IMG/VR virus record: IMGVR_UViG_3300009068_000122
Coordinates: 1 to 30,610 of that record
Source: a virus
Length of the DNA: 30,610 nucleotides
Direction: 5' to 3' (one strand)
A program made the position numbers and the translations under genes. The notes below the pieces were generated by a model. That model was not told where the DNA came from. It did not search any database and saw nothing but the letters and a program-made list of their open reading frames with translations. Positions 7,001 through 15,976 of the stretch are shown here, piece after piece (position 1 is the stretch's first letter; each line of letters opens with the position of its first letter).

Positions 7001-10000
7001 AAACTTTTTGATTTTTGGTAAACTCTACATCTTCATCATTAAATTGGTCTTTACCTGTTTTTATTGTTGCATTAATAATGCTTGAATAAATATCAAACAT
7101 CTTCTGAATAGTATCTCTAATGATACTTTCATTGTATTTTGTAATAGGTTGTTTACTATCTAACAATTCCATCATCTGATCATAACTTAACTCAGATACA
7201 TCAATTCCCATTAAGTCTTGAATCTCTTCAGCTTTTTGTTCACGAATCTTTTCATCTTGAGCAGTTAAAGTCTCAGTAATGTAATCAGTTGCATTCTCAA
7301 TGTTTACTGTATCTGCAAACGTAACTTTTTCTTTTCTAATAGTAGAACCTTTAATAGCTTCTTTAATTTTAGAAGCCATATTATTATAAGATTCAATATC
7401 TTCAACCATTGATGGATCAATCTTTACAAATTTTTGAGCCATATCTCTAAGATTGGCATTCTTGTCTTTATTCTTTGAAAGTTTTGATATATCTTTTTTA
7501 AGACTATTTGCTTGATTTAATTTAGACACATAGTCTGCCTTTGCAAAAACCTTAGTCATATAGTCAGTAAATGAATTGATTGACTTTTGACTAAGCACAT
7601 TTACTTTACTAAACTTGCGAAGAACATTAGCTGCTTGATTTACTGTTAACTTGCCTTGTCCAACTAATTCTTTTACTTCTTTACTTAGTTGTTGAGTAGC
7701 TATAGTAATAGCAGTCTTAGCATCTTTTGCTCCCCTTGCCAAATCTTTTATTTGCTTTATAAGACCTTGCTTCTCAGTCATTGTTATTTTGGTAACATCT
7801 TTAATGTCTCCAATAATCTTTCCTGCTGATGGAACTGCTTTTTCTTTAACTCCAAACATTTTATTTACATCACGAACTAATTTCTCACGTTGTACATCAG
7901 TCGCTTTTTCATATACTGATGATTTTGTGACATAGTTCATCACACTTTCTTTTGTTCTTTCATTAGAAGCACCACGCTCTTGTGATCTTTGAATTATACC
8001 ATCTACCTCTTGCATCATCCTATCGTATCCCGGCAATACCTCTTCAGATAACTCTACTTTCTTTGCTGCCTCTGTTGGCTTTTCAAGTGCAGAAATTATT
8101 TCTTGTTCATTAAAATTTTTATCTTTAAGAACTTTTGTTATTGCCTCTTCTGATATACCATTGGCTCTACCTATTTTTATTATTTCATTTATATCTGTTA
8201 TTGCAGACATCCTAGCTTTAAATGCAGCTACCGAAAGTTCAGGAGCAAATTTTGCAGAAACTTCTTTTCCTGAAAATAAATCAGCTAATCCTGTATTTAT
8301 AAAATCCTCTAATTTAATTTTAGATATTTTATTTACATCTAAATCTTTAAACGTAATAAATTTTTCTTGTATATATTTAAATACAGCATTTAACCAAGAT
8401 TTAAATTGTGATTTTTTAGCAGCATCAATAATAGTTGCACCTTTATTTGCCATCAATTCTACCAATGCTTCTTCTAATGCTAATTCATTATCACCATACT
8501 TTTCAATTGCTTTTTTATGTTCTTCTGTATTTTTAATTAATCCTAATCCTCTATCTAATAAATCAGTTCCTTTTTTACCTGATTCATCTGAACGTAAAAA
8601 ATCAATCCATATATGACCAAATTCGTGTATTGGTGTTTGTAAAGATGCCATCTCAGGATTCAAGTATATCTTGCCATCTTTTGTAACTCCAAGTATTATT
8701 TTACCATTTGATGTTTCAGTTCTTACATCAGGACTATTAATTATATTATTAAACTCTTCTTGTGTTGTTGAAACACTAACACTTGGAAAAGCAAATCTCA
8801 ACTTTCCAATCAATAAATTTAAATCATCTATTAGTCCTACAGAAACTTTTGCTCCTTTAAATGCTTTATCAGTAAAAAATGCTCCTCCTGTTTGTATTGC
8901 TACACTTTCAGGTGACGGAACTTTACCTGCTTTGTTTTCTTTAAATACTCTTGAGGTTTTAGCTTTCCATTCAGGAAATACATCTATACCGTGCGTAGGA
9001 TTCTCAATTAATGCAATAGTTTTTCCTTTAGGTCCAAAGCCATAGTTCCCGTGTTCTACAGGTATAACACCTCCATTTTTAACATCTATACCAACTATGC
9101 TAACAACCTCACCCTGTTTAGTTTTTAACATTGATGGTTCACCTATAGAATTATAAATCACATCAGAAGTAAATAATTTATTTCTAGAGTTATCAGTTCC
9201 ATTTAATAATGCTTTTACAGTTGGTTTACTAGCTGTTTTAATTCCTTTTGGAGCAAAAATTAAATCATATATCATTGACCTGTTGTCAAGTTTTAATTTA
9301 GACTCAACATTTCCTTTTGCTCTATTATTAGAATCTGAAATAATTTCTTTTAAAAATTGATTAAGTGATATTACTTTTTTCTCTTTAATAAAATCTAATA
9401 TTCTTTGTGCAGATGATGCATCTGCTTCACTTTTTGTATTTAACTTTTCTTTAACAGATTCAATAAATGCTTTCATTGCATTTACATTATTTTTCTTAGA
9501 AAACTTTTCTACCGTTGGGAGTATCCATCTAAATACAGCCTCATTTGAGTTAACTGCTGTGTCAGCCATTCTCATAATAGCCATAGGGATGTGACCATCA
9601 GGTAATTTTCCTTCAGACCAAAGTCTATCAAATAGTTCTTTATTTGATTGATATAATTTAATAGCATTATCATACTGTGCCTGAGCACTTTCTTTATTTA
9701 CACCTGCCCAAGCTGCTTCTTTATTTTTTCCTAATACATTAAATAATAAACCACCTTCAACATCCATCTCATTACCTTCAGAATCTTTTATTTTTCCTGC
9801 AGATAACATATCAGACATACCTGTTATCATAGGTATACCATTAAAAGATTGGATTGGTTTTAATAAAGCATCACCTGTTTCTTTATCAATTTTAACTGTT
9901 GAATTTGATTCAGCTACCGGATTTACTTTTAATCCTTTTTGTGAAACTTCAGGTTCAGTAAAATTAAGTTCAACTGCAGGCATATTATTCATTTCTTTCT

Positions 10001-12032
10001 CAATGACCTCTGTATCAGTCGTAAGTGGTTTCTCCGTTTCTTCTGCTAATCTGAATTTTGGTTCTCCACTTGGAGTTCCTAATAAAGCGTGCAATTTTTC
10101 TGCTTCAGCATCAATTTGTTCTTTTGTTTTTACTTCTTCCTTAATTTTAGGAGCGATGGTTTCTTTGGTCCCTGCGGTAGTTCCTTCAGGTTGGATGTTT
10201 CCTTTGCCCACTTCTTGCAATCCCACTTCGGGTTGTTGGCTGAGTAACACGCCTTCATTTGTTGTTTGTTTTTGAATGGCATTTTCTTCTGATTTTACGG
10301 TTTCTAATGTAGCTTCTTCTTGTAATTGATTCTCTTGAATATCTTTAATTTGACTTCTAACAGCAGCAGCTTTATCCTTGCCCGTTTGAGTAGTATTGCC
10401 TTCTAATTTTTTTAACTGTACTTCTAAATCTGTAATGGCATTTAAACTTGGTTCATTCAAATCAGGATTGCCTTGTCTTACTTGTTCTTTAACTGAGTGA
10501 GAAACAATTTTATCTTGTATTTTTAACTCAAGAGGACGATCATTCTTTATTTCTAATTTGGATTTGATTAACTCAGCACCACTCATTTTGTCTAAAAGAT
10601 CAGGTGCAATATCAGGATTAAGGACTATACCATTTAATTTATATGAAGGAGGAGGACCCTTTGGTTTTTCCTGAAACTCTTGCATTTGCTTTTCTATGAT
10701 AGCAGCTTCAACTTCTTTTCCTTGTTTTCTTAGTATCTTGGCATTTGCACCCATTGCATTAAGCAAAAATCCAACACCAAAACCCACACCACCTGATTCA
10801 CCAACACCCTCAAATAAATCTTGATTAGTATTGTATATATCTTTTGCTGTTTTATTAGAATATAGTTGTTGTAATATCTCTGTAGTCATCTCTTCTGTAC
10901 CACCTACAAGACCACTAATTGTTTTTGTTTTAAGATAATTCTTTACCCCACCTGCTGTTGCTTTATCAAATCTTTTTAAAAATCCCATAACAGGGATTGT
11001 TTCTAAAATTGATCCTACTGATGCATTTTTTAAAAATGCCTCATATGCTTGGTCATCAGTAGCACCTGCCTGTATTGCTCTATCAAATTCAGCTTGACCC
11101 ATTGAAAGACCTGCACTAATTGAAGTAGGAGCAGATAACTCAGCTCCAACAGTTTTTAATGTACCTGAAACAACTCCTGCAGCTTTGGGAGCAGTTTGAG
11201 AAGCTAACTCTGCCATCTGTAATGCAGATGTTGATTTTCCTGCAGCACCTGCAGCTTTTGCTGCACCTCCTGTTGCTATTAATGATGCTACTTGCCCAAA
11301 TGCTTGAGCAAATTGATCTGATAAACTATTTTTATACTCTTCATCTTGAGGAGCAAGTTCATCAATCATTTTATTGTAATAGTCACCAAATTTAATTAAA
11401 GCATCAGTAATAGGTTCTTTACCTGATGTGCCTGTAACTTTTGCATTTAATCCTTGAATAAGTGTACCTAATCCTTTAATAGGATTACCAATAATATTTT
11501 TAGCAAACCCTCTATCTAAAGCTGCTGCTGTATTATTTATCCAATTACCAATTGATTCTAAAGTTGATTTTTCTTCTTTTGGAGCTTCTTCTTGTTTAGG
11601 CTCCTCTTTAGTAGTAGGGTATTTTATTTTTACTGTACGTGCTTGTTCTTCAGGAGTTAAAAAACCACCGTAATCAGGTCCTGTTATCTTTTGATTAAAA
11701 ACTCCAAGTGGTGTTTGGTCCACTTGTTGACGCACAGGTGGTACGTCAGTTGGTCTAACCGGTATTGGATTACTTGTCGAAGACTGCGAATCCAAAGAAG
11801 TATCTTCCGAAGGAGACCCCGTATAAGGTTGAACTCCGGGTATTGCGTTTGGTACTTGCTCTTGCTGAGGAGCCATTGGAAGTACGGGACTGACTTTTTT
11901 TTTTAATTCTGTACCATCTTCAACTTTTACAAACGCACCACTAGCCAACATCTCTTCAAACCTTGCACCATAATAACTTCTTAATTCTTGTTCAGTTGCT
12001 ATTGTCCCGTTTGCTGTTTTATATTTATTCAT
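4065..12032 (-). CDS. Giant internal virion (ejection) protein with zincin metallopeptidase motif (2655 aa)
   Basis: The N-terminus (MNKYKTANGT, then ELRSYYGARFEEML) is the short opening domain seen in many large phage internal proteins. A Pro/Ser/Gln-rich linker follows (about 45-125). Next come an Ala/Gly-rich helical region (about 240-430), charged coils and another linker (about 500-700), and a globular part that includes a zincin motif HEFGH at 1136-1140 with candidate third ligand E1188 in EEALVELMANKG. After long coiled coils, a conserved C-terminal region contains MPFASFRMNQ (from M2258) and a hydrophobic segment (about 2305-2325). The end is a charged coil closed by a period-11 repeat. 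Last of three internal proteins, it occupies the place of T7 gp16 but shows a peptidase rather than a lysozyme motif. Likely role: injection with the DNA, cutting a host or virion protein. No RNA polymerase DxDxD motif was seen. Confidence 0.85.
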   Translation of the reverse strand: MNKYKTANGTIATEQELRSYYGARFEEMLASGAFVKVEDGTELKKKVSPVLPMAPQQEQVPNAIPGVQPYTGSPSEDTSLDSQSSTSNPIPVRPTDVPPVRQQVDQTPLGVFNQKITGPDYGGFLTPEEQARTVKIKYPTTKEEPKQEEAPKEEKSTLESIGNWINNTAAALDRGFAKNIIGNPIKGLGTLIQGLNAKVTGTSGKEPITDALIKFGDYYNKMIDELAPQDEEYKNSLSDQFAQAFGQVASLIATGGAAKAAGAAGKSTSALQMAELASQTAPKAAGVVSGTLKTVGAELSAPTSISAGLSMGQAEFDRAIQAGATDDQAYEAFLKNASVGSILETIPVMGFLKRFDKATAGGVKNYLKTKTISGLVGGTEEMTTEILQQLYSNKTAKDIYNTNQDLFEGVGESGGVGFGVGFLLNAMGANAKILRKQGKEVEAAIIEKQMQEFQEKPKGPPPSYKLNGIVLNPDIAPDLLDKMSGAELIKSKLEIKNDRPLELKIQDKIVSHSVKEQVRQGNPDLNEPSLNAITDLEVQLKKLEGNTTQTGKDKAAAVRSQIKDIQENQLQEEATLETVKSEENAIQKQTTNEGVLLSQQPEVGLQEVGKGNIQPEGTTAGTKETIAPKIKEEVKTKEQIDAEAEKLHALLGTPSGEPKFRLAEETEKPLTTDTEVIEKEMNNMPAVELNFTEPEVSQKGLKVNPVAESNSTVKIDKETGDALLKPIQSFNGIPMITGMSDMLSAGKIKDSEGNEMDVEGGLLFNVLGKNKEAAWAGVNKESAQAQYDNAIKLYQSNKELFDRLWSEGKLPDGHIPMAIMRMADTAVNSNEAVFRWILPTVEKFSKKNNVNAMKAFIESVKEKLNTKSEADASSAQRILDFIKEKKVISLNQFLKEIISDSNNRAKGNVESKLKLDNRSMIYDLIFAPKGIKTASKPTVKALLNGTDNSRNKLFTSDVIYNSIGEPSMLKTKQGEVVSIVGIDVKNGGVIPVEHGNYGFGPKGKTIALIENPTHGIDVFPEWKAKTSRVFKENKAGKVPSPESVAIQTGGAFFTDKAFKGAKVSVGLIDDLNLLIGKLRFAFPSVSVSTTQEEFNNIINSPDVRTETSNGKIILGVTKDGKIYLNPEMASLQTPIHEFGHIWIDFLRSDESGKKGTDLLDRGLGLIKNTEEHKKAIEKYGDNELALEEALVELMANKGATIIDAAKKSQFKSWLNAVFKYIQEKFITFKDLDVNKISKIKLEDFINTGLADLFSGKEVSAKFAPELSVAAFKARMSAITDINEIIKIGRANGISEEAITKVLKDKNFNEQEIISALEKPTEAAKKVELSEEVLPGYDRMMQEVDGIIQRSQERGASNERTKESVMNYVTKSSVYEKATDVQREKLVRDVNKMFGVKEKAVPSAGKIIGDIKDVTKITMTEKQGLIKQIKDLARGAKDAKTAITIATQQLSKEVKELVGQGKLTVNQAANVLRKFSKVNVLSQKSINSFTDYMTKVFAKADYVSKLNQANSLKKDISKLSKNKDKNANLRDMAQKFVKIDPSMVEDIESYNNMASKIKEAIKGSTIRKEKVTFADTVNIENATDYITETLTAQDEKIREQKAEEIQDLMGIDVSELSYDQMMELLDSKQPITKYNESIIRDTIQKMFDIYSSIINATIKTGKDQFNDEDVEFTKNQKVLIKRFMDMDLSLLKPKEALQTVDALANFLENHSTAKMETVLSEYTANFNAKKLAEKGVVAQPLKKYWSEKFGRFLGEQTTNLNVLFEKMFKGFNRGGEVEDAMGVTKLKNNKSMAQREANNIVDKYVSQFYNKKANGEAYNSEYNSVERGLAAFMIRNVIGTENEMQDEFNRRKGLIEESINVLSQGNEQEQKKGELYKKVYDKVLKDSQSIQAVKDKTDNTNLDGVDFWNKEWADKYEQLSDVSENVYNKVLDKDLNYTPDKFVKLSSETGNVELSNDESAFHNNNGTIYKKETGVLMTAVKPEVLPTNSKNGETSMFIDLSFDKNNANAMYDALVDMGTAAPIRQIEAFLNSSDFKKIVPKAEDAKILKDRIQLYVGNIRNKNPYSNDELSAAVRSLNKIANIGVSQALGGVLQPIKQVIPVAMNTLVNAGSLDMGAIFSAAKNNFINRTGYAISNRGIESQAQVESLNKLIDEASKSKGEALVKKVEQLNKWWLEKFLVKPDLFIARASWITYYEQSLKKQGVNPNGIDYNTHEVNEQAADYAQRMVDRQQNVSDSDLAGKMFSNKESSNQLFVKILMPFASFRMNQSARLGADLAVLSDKTSTQEDKKIAIRSLSGFAVEMATFKMVAAGSAILLGSLAKIAMGDDEDDEEYKKRVNNVIKGQVTSSFTDVMSPLPILDKAYQKGGNFLTETLLDIPKESVFSIYGVPKQEYVQSLGLFGIAADRASQLYDISKLATTGEYTDEYGKVKQISEKNKENLGYLIGPAILSNVGLAPVEINSIVKNAIKDAKKGKGKSTEEKADAIERKEQKQEDIDQKVEALDKIREDVSSSKELDAIDEKINELEATNEEKKVIAEENRAERELKKELLTDPNTGKEYDNESDLKRYQPSIYEKNFGEQSDWYKNHQDEKDVEKRLREELRRQKDEEEGYIPVSKSRKNSDGTFKRSTFGQQKEGKRSTFGPQKRTSKSVFGPR
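4073..4157 (-). repeat. 33-nt direct repeats encoding an STFGPQ-type tail
   Basis: GACCAAATGTGCTTCTTTT occurs exactly at 4106-4124 and 4139-4157, and a diverged third copy starts with GACCAAAT at 4073. The period is 33 nt. In the 2655-aa protein these encode three 11-residue units (RSTFGQQ, RSTFGPQ, KSVFGPR), a basic C-terminal tail. This is probably a recent tandem duplication; a role as a virion-incorporation or binding tail is speculative. Confidence 0.7.
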
Positions 12033-12044
12033 ATTTATAAATTA

Positions 12045-13925
12045 TTATGGTACACAATTTCCGAATTGATCTCTAGGTTTACCGTTTGCACAAGGTGGTA
12101 ATTTGGCATTTGCTCCTCCTAATTTTTTTAATATATTTTCTTTATCTGCTTTTGGAATAGTCTCTAAGAAATTTAATAAATTAGTTTTTTGTCTTTCAGC
12201 TCCATCATCATCTTCTTGGTTAGAGTTTATAGTTACTGATTTATCTTTATACCTTAATGTAATATCATTGCCTAAAAATTTAGCAGGCTCTATTATTACT
12301 CCTGTGTTTTTAAAATATGGAGTTAATTTATCAGCAGCAGCACCACTTTTTGTATTTTTAAATAAATCATTAGGAATAACTGAGAATTTTTGAGTAAATG
12401 CTGTTTCTACATCAACTTCAGGAGCACCTACATCTACAAATGCTCTTCCTTTTCCTGCTGTATTAAATTTAGCACCTTGAAGTAATCCTCCATTCTGTAT
12501 TGCAGTAGCAGCATTAATATTTCCTGCTAATAATGGTGCTGCTTCTTTAATAAACTCTTCTTGAGTCATTATATTTCCATCAGCTCCTTTAAATGGCAAT
12601 CCTCTTGTTACTATTTTTTTAGTATCAGGGTCTTTTATTTTAACAGTAACTCCATCTGCATCTCTACTTATATCTTGTATGTCTGAGTTCATATCCCTAA
12701 ATGCAGTAAGAGCTTGTTGAATTTGTTTATCACTTCCTCCCCATAACGCTCCAATGTCTGATGTAATAGCAACATCTTTTTTCTTTTCTAGACCTGCTTT
12801 ATATTGATATTCAGGTACTTGAGGTGCGTAAGGAGTAGTAGAAGTAACTTTAATATTTCTTTCTCTATCAAGTTTACTTAACAATTGATTTTTAACCCAA
12901 TCTCTTGCTTCTTGTACTTGTTCTTTATAATGAGGACCATTTTCATCCAAAACAGGAAGACCTGAAGTTGGGTTAATTTTTAAAAGTAATTTACTTGAAT
13001 CACTAGCTTCATTTTTATCATACGTATATGAGTCTTGATGGTATTTGTCTGTATTTTGAGTTAATACAGAAGATATATGATAAGAATCTGAAAAATATCC
13101 ATCAATAGTTTTATCTATTGCTGAATTAAAATTATTAATTATTTCTTTGTAATCACCCATTTTACCTTTTAACTCAGGGTGTTCTTTTTCAAGATTATCT
13201 AATGCTCCAACTCCCATTAATTCAACAATACTACCTGCTTTTGAATTAGTAGCGACTTGGTATATAAAATCTTTTTCTTTTCCTAAATGTGAGATGGTAG
13301 CATTCATTGCATCATCAACTTTAAAAGCACCTATTTTAGCTAATATTTTTCCTTTAATAACATTAACAGGAACAACATCATTGGTTAATTCCATTACTCC
13401 TTGAGCATTTGGTTTCATTATGCCAACATTTATATTTCCTGTGTAAGGATTAATAACTGCTTTTGATTTTGAAAAATCAGCAAACCCCTCAACACTACCC
13501 ATATTATAACCTGTTAACGCTTGAAGGTCTCCACTTTGTATTCCTTCCATTGTTGATTTATAATTATCTTGATATAATTTTTGTAAATCAAACAATTGAT
13601 CAGTACCGTCTATATAATTTTGCCTTCTTAATGTAAAATCTTGCAATTTCATTTGACCTGATTTTAATAATCTAGTGTCAATTAATTGCTGTGCCATCAT
13701 ATCGTGAGCAAAATTATTTGTAAATTTATTGCCATCTTGAAATTGACCTTGAGGAGCTTCTGCTAGTTTATTTTGAAATTGACGAGTAGATTCATCAATA
13801 GCTGCCTTTTTTTGTCTACGAATTTCAGTTTCTGCTTGAAGCATATCGGTAACACCCTTACCTATTTCTGCCCAATTTACTTGACTATCTGCGTTCCGTT
13901 CTGCGTATTTATAATATGTTGGCAT
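12045..13925 (-). CDS. Internal virion protein, T7 gp15-like position (626 aa)
   Basis: A 626-aa soluble protein, mostly helical in the first half (MLQAETEIRRQKKAAIDES, then AHDMMAQQLIDTRLLKSGQM), with a more beta-rich second half. Its place between a small membrane-prone core protein and a giant ejection protein corresponds to T7 gp15, a component of the ejected trans-envelope channel. Sequence features alone do not prove that. It ends with CANGKPRDQFGNCVP, a short two-cysteine tail of a type seen at the ends of phage virion proteins. Double stop TAA TAA. It starts 16 nt after the 272-aa gene. Confident as a virion protein, moderate for the gp15-like role. Confidence 0.75.
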   Translation of the reverse strand: MPTYYKYAERNADSQVNWAEIGKGVTDMLQAETEIRRQKKAAIDESTRQFQNKLAEAPQGQFQDGNKFTNNFAHDMMAQQLIDTRLLKSGQMKLQDFTLRRQNYIDGTDQLFDLQKLYQDNYKSTMEGIQSGDLQALTGYNMGSVEGFADFSKSKAVINPYTGNINVGIMKPNAQGVMELTNDVVPVNVIKGKILAKIGAFKVDDAMNATISHLGKEKDFIYQVATNSKAGSIVELMGVGALDNLEKEHPELKGKMGDYKEIINNFNSAIDKTIDGYFSDSYHISSVLTQNTDKYHQDSYTYDKNEASDSSKLLLKINPTSGLPVLDENGPHYKEQVQEARDWVKNQLLSKLDRERNIKVTSTTPYAPQVPEYQYKAGLEKKKDVAITSDIGALWGGSDKQIQQALTAFRDMNSDIQDISRDADGVTVKIKDPDTKKIVTRGLPFKGADGNIMTQEEFIKEAAPLLAGNINAATAIQNGGLLQGAKFNTAGKGRAFVDVGAPEVDVETAFTQKFSVIPNDLFKNTKSGAAADKLTPYFKNTGVIIEPAKFLGNDITLRYKDKSVTINSNQEDDDGAERQKTNLLNFLETIPKADKENILKKLGGANAKLPPCANGKPRDQFGNCVP

Positions 13926-13941
13926 TTATTATTTTTTTTAT

Positions 13942-14760
13942 TTATCGGGAAAATCCACTTAATTTTCTCATCTTCCTAAGATTCTTATAATTTTGCTGAC
14001 TAAGATAATCTTGCAATTCATTAGATTTCATAGACCCTAGACTAGATACATCAAACCCATATGCTCCACCTGTTGGACCTCCCATTACTTGAACTGCTTG
14101 ACCAAAAGGTAAAGGATTACCATCTTTCATATAAACATCTTTTAATGTTTTATTTTGAGCAGCATTAGCATAATCTGATTGCAATTTTGAATATTCTTTT
14201 GCCGATTTTGTTTTTTGATATAATGGCATTTGTTCATATACTTGTTGCCCAATACTTGTAAGACCTTGCATACCTTGTGTTAATGATTGAGCACTTAATT
14301 CTTCATTATTTGCTGCTGCTAACTGAGCACCTGCAACCTCTTCCAAGTCTAATTGAGTTCCTACATCACGAAGTCTACTATCTTCTTGAGCACTTAATTT
14401 CTCAAGACCACTTAACTCTTGACCCATTGCAGACCTTATTCCACCCTGACCTTCATTCATAGCCATTTGTACACGACCTGCAGTTGCTGCTGCACCTCTT
14501 TCGCTTTCTACACCTGCTTGAATAGCTTGAGCACCCTGAGAAAGAAGAGCTTCTCTTTCTAACTCATATGGTTCTTTTTGTATAGATAATTTATCATAAT
14601 AATTTACCTCAAGTTTTTGTCTAGCTTCTTGCATAGCTTTACTTGCATCTGCTTCGGCTTGACGTTGTGCTTTTTTTTGCTTTCCTGCTTGCACAAATGA
14701 CATAGAAGTAGAGGCTACTGATAAACCTATTCCAATTGCTGCTGCTGTTCCAATTGCCAT
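13942..14760 (-). CDS. Internal core protein, T7 gp14-like (272 aa)
   Basis: The N-terminus MAIGTAAAIGIGLSVASTSM is a Gly/Ala-rich hydrophobic segment able to insert into a membrane. It is followed by a long Ala/Gln/Glu coiled coil (about 28-175) with QAIQAGVESERGAAATAGRV and GQGGIRSAMGQELS, typical of small podovirus core proteins such as T7 gp14, which enters the host outer membrane during ejection. The C-terminus is basic (NLRKMRKLSGFSR). The order small, medium, giant with the two downstream genes mirrors T7 genes 14-15-16. The start is one base after the upstream stop. Confidence 0.78.
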   Translation of the reverse strand: MAIGTAAAIGIGLSVASTSMSFVQAGKQKKAQRQAEADASKAMQEARQKLEVNYYDKLSIQKEPYELEREALLSQGAQAIQAGVESERGAAATAGRVQMAMNEGQGGIRSAMGQELSGLEKLSAQEDSRLRDVGTQLDLEEVAGAQLAAANNEELSAQSLTQGMQGLTSIGQQVYEQMPLYQKTKSAKEYSKLQSDYANAAQNKTLKDVYMKDGNPLPFGQAVQVMGGPTGGAYGFDVSSLGSMKSNELQDYLSQQNYKNLRKMRKLSGFSR

Positions 14761-14761
14761 A

Positions 14762-15172
14762 TTATAATATTTTAATCATTTCTGTTGTATAAGTGCTTCC
14801 TTTTATATACCCTGAATTTTGGTATGTATTTATAAGACTTTCATTTTTAATTAATGCGTATATGTATTTATTTCCTGCTTTTTCACAAATATTTGTAAGT
14901 GCTGATACCAATAACTTAATGGCATCCTTTCTTTGTGGTTTTTTAGTGTATTCCTTGTTTGATATTATCCAATCTACCCAAGCTGCTTTTGAATTGGTTA
15001 TATACATAAAACCTGCACAAACCGGCACTTCCCCATCAAATACTATAATACCACCCTTCCCATTATCAGGTAAAAAATCTCTTTTAGGAGGTACCCATCC
15101 CCACTGTTCCCACCATCCTACAAGAATATCACTATAATCATTTTCGTTTAGTTCTCGTATATATAACTCCAT
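14762..15172 (-). CDS. GNAT acetyltransferase-like protein in virion block (136 aa)
   Basis: The fold pattern fits a GNAT N-acetyltransferase: the N-terminal MELYIRELNENDYSDI, central strands (GIIVFDGEVPVCAGFMYI and AAWVDWIISNKEY) and a C-terminal IKNESLINTYQNSGY motif B segment. The acetyl-CoA loop where Q/RxxGxG/A is expected reads PQRKDAI (residues 79-85) and lacks the glycine, so activity is uncertain. GDYDDILVGWW-type proteins of this kind recur in structural clusters of Bacteroidota phages. It could acetylate virion or host proteins, or serve a structural role. It is short of nothing obvious at 136 aa. A possible -7 box (TAAATTTG, 15180-15187) lies just upstream but without a -33 element. 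Confidence 0.72.
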   Translation of the reverse strand: MELYIRELNENDYSDILVGWWEQWGWVPPKRDFLPDNGKGGIIVFDGEVPVCAGFMYITNSKAAWVDWIISNKEYTKKPQRKDAIKLLVSALTNICEKAGNKYIYALIKNESLINTYQNSGYIKGSTYTTEMIKIL

Positions 15173-15184
15173 ATTCTCACAAAT

Positions 15185-15964
15185 TTAAGGAAAACTTTTC
15201 ATTACTTCTGATTGCACGGCAAATAACTCAATTTTACTACTAGATGTATTCTCAATACTAAATGTACAGTAATGCCCTAGCACCCCGTGAGACTCAGCTA
15301 CTGAGTTTTTTATATATAAGAAAAATGCATTTTGTATAGGTATCGGTGTAGTTCCCGGAATAGTAGTATCAATAGTTAATTGGTTTATACCATTTGGTAA
15401 GTCTACTGTAATTGCTGTAACTCTTCCTGCTAAAACAGGAACAGTATAAGGAGGTAAAGAGAAATATAAAATATCTCCTACACTTATTATATTCCCTATA
15501 GAAATTGATGCAGAAAACTTAACTATTACTGCTGTTCCACTTCCTGTAACTTGATAACTTCTGCCTATACCATTTACACTCCTAAGAGCAAGTTGACCTA
15601 ATGTATTGTTTCTTACAAACGCAAAATAAGAGGCTTCTTTTTTCTCAAACCAAGAGGCTTCAATAAATCCTGAGTATTGCAAATCTGTTTCTAATGCTGC
15701 AGACCAACTTGCATCTCCTTGTAAATTAATAGTCTTAAATAATTTATTCTCTAAAGGAGCTGTATTTAATACACTTTGTAATGTGGTAGGACTAAATTGT
15801 CCATAGAATGTATTTCTAGAAGCATTTACATTATGCCTATATAAATTACCTCCCTTAAAAGTATAGAAATAGTTATTCATCCCAATCATCCAATCAGGGT
15901 AGTATGAGTAAAAAGATACCCATCCTCCAACCATATCACTATATGTTAATGTATAATTTGCCAT
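15185..15964 (-). CDS. Beta-rich virion/tail protein (259 aa)
   Basis: The N-terminal half contains GGWVSFYSYYPDWMIGMNNY, then FYTFKGGNLYRHN and NTFYG. This GW.SF...P.....NN.YYTF..G.L..H....RN.FYG pattern is familiar from tail-associated proteins and from the large stabilisation proteins of crAss-like and marine phages. Residues about 140-219 form a separate beta cassette (SVGDILYFSL, then RVTAITVD and FFLYIK) similar in layout to inserts in the capsid and a connector protein. It follows the Cys-rich protein by 12 nt. Probably exposed on the tail or muzzle; the exact place is unknown. Confidence 0.7.
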   Translation of the reverse strand: MANYTLTYSDMVGGWVSFYSYYPDWMIGMNNYFYTFKGGNLYRHNVNASRNTFYGQFSPTTLQSVLNTAPLENKLFKTINLQGDASWSAALETDLQYSGFIEASWFEKKEASYFAFVRNNTLGQLALRSVNGIGRSYQVTGSGTAVIVKFSASISIGNIISVGDILYFSLPPYTVPVLAGRVTAITVDLPNGINQLTIDTTIPGTTPIPIQNAFFLYIKNSVAESHGVLGHYCTFSIENTSSSKIELFAVQSEVMKSFP

Positions 15965-15976
15965 TTTTTTATTTTA

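Noticed and set aside
8161-9045. Long plus-strand open frames opposite the giant protein gene
   Set aside because: They are antisense frames of a well-supported coding region and show the composition expected of its reverse complement; no motif or leader supports them.
4065-12032. Virion RNA polymerase as the identity of the giant protein
   Set aside because: No DxDxD-type catalytic motif was found; the acidic run near residue 2325 (GDDEDDEE) is a charged linker after a hydrophobic segment.
15180-15187. TAAATTTG (-7 box match) 7 nt before the GNAT-like ATG
   Set aside because: It overlaps the stop of the preceding gene and no TTG lies at the proper distance upstream; a chance match in AT-rich DNA is likely.
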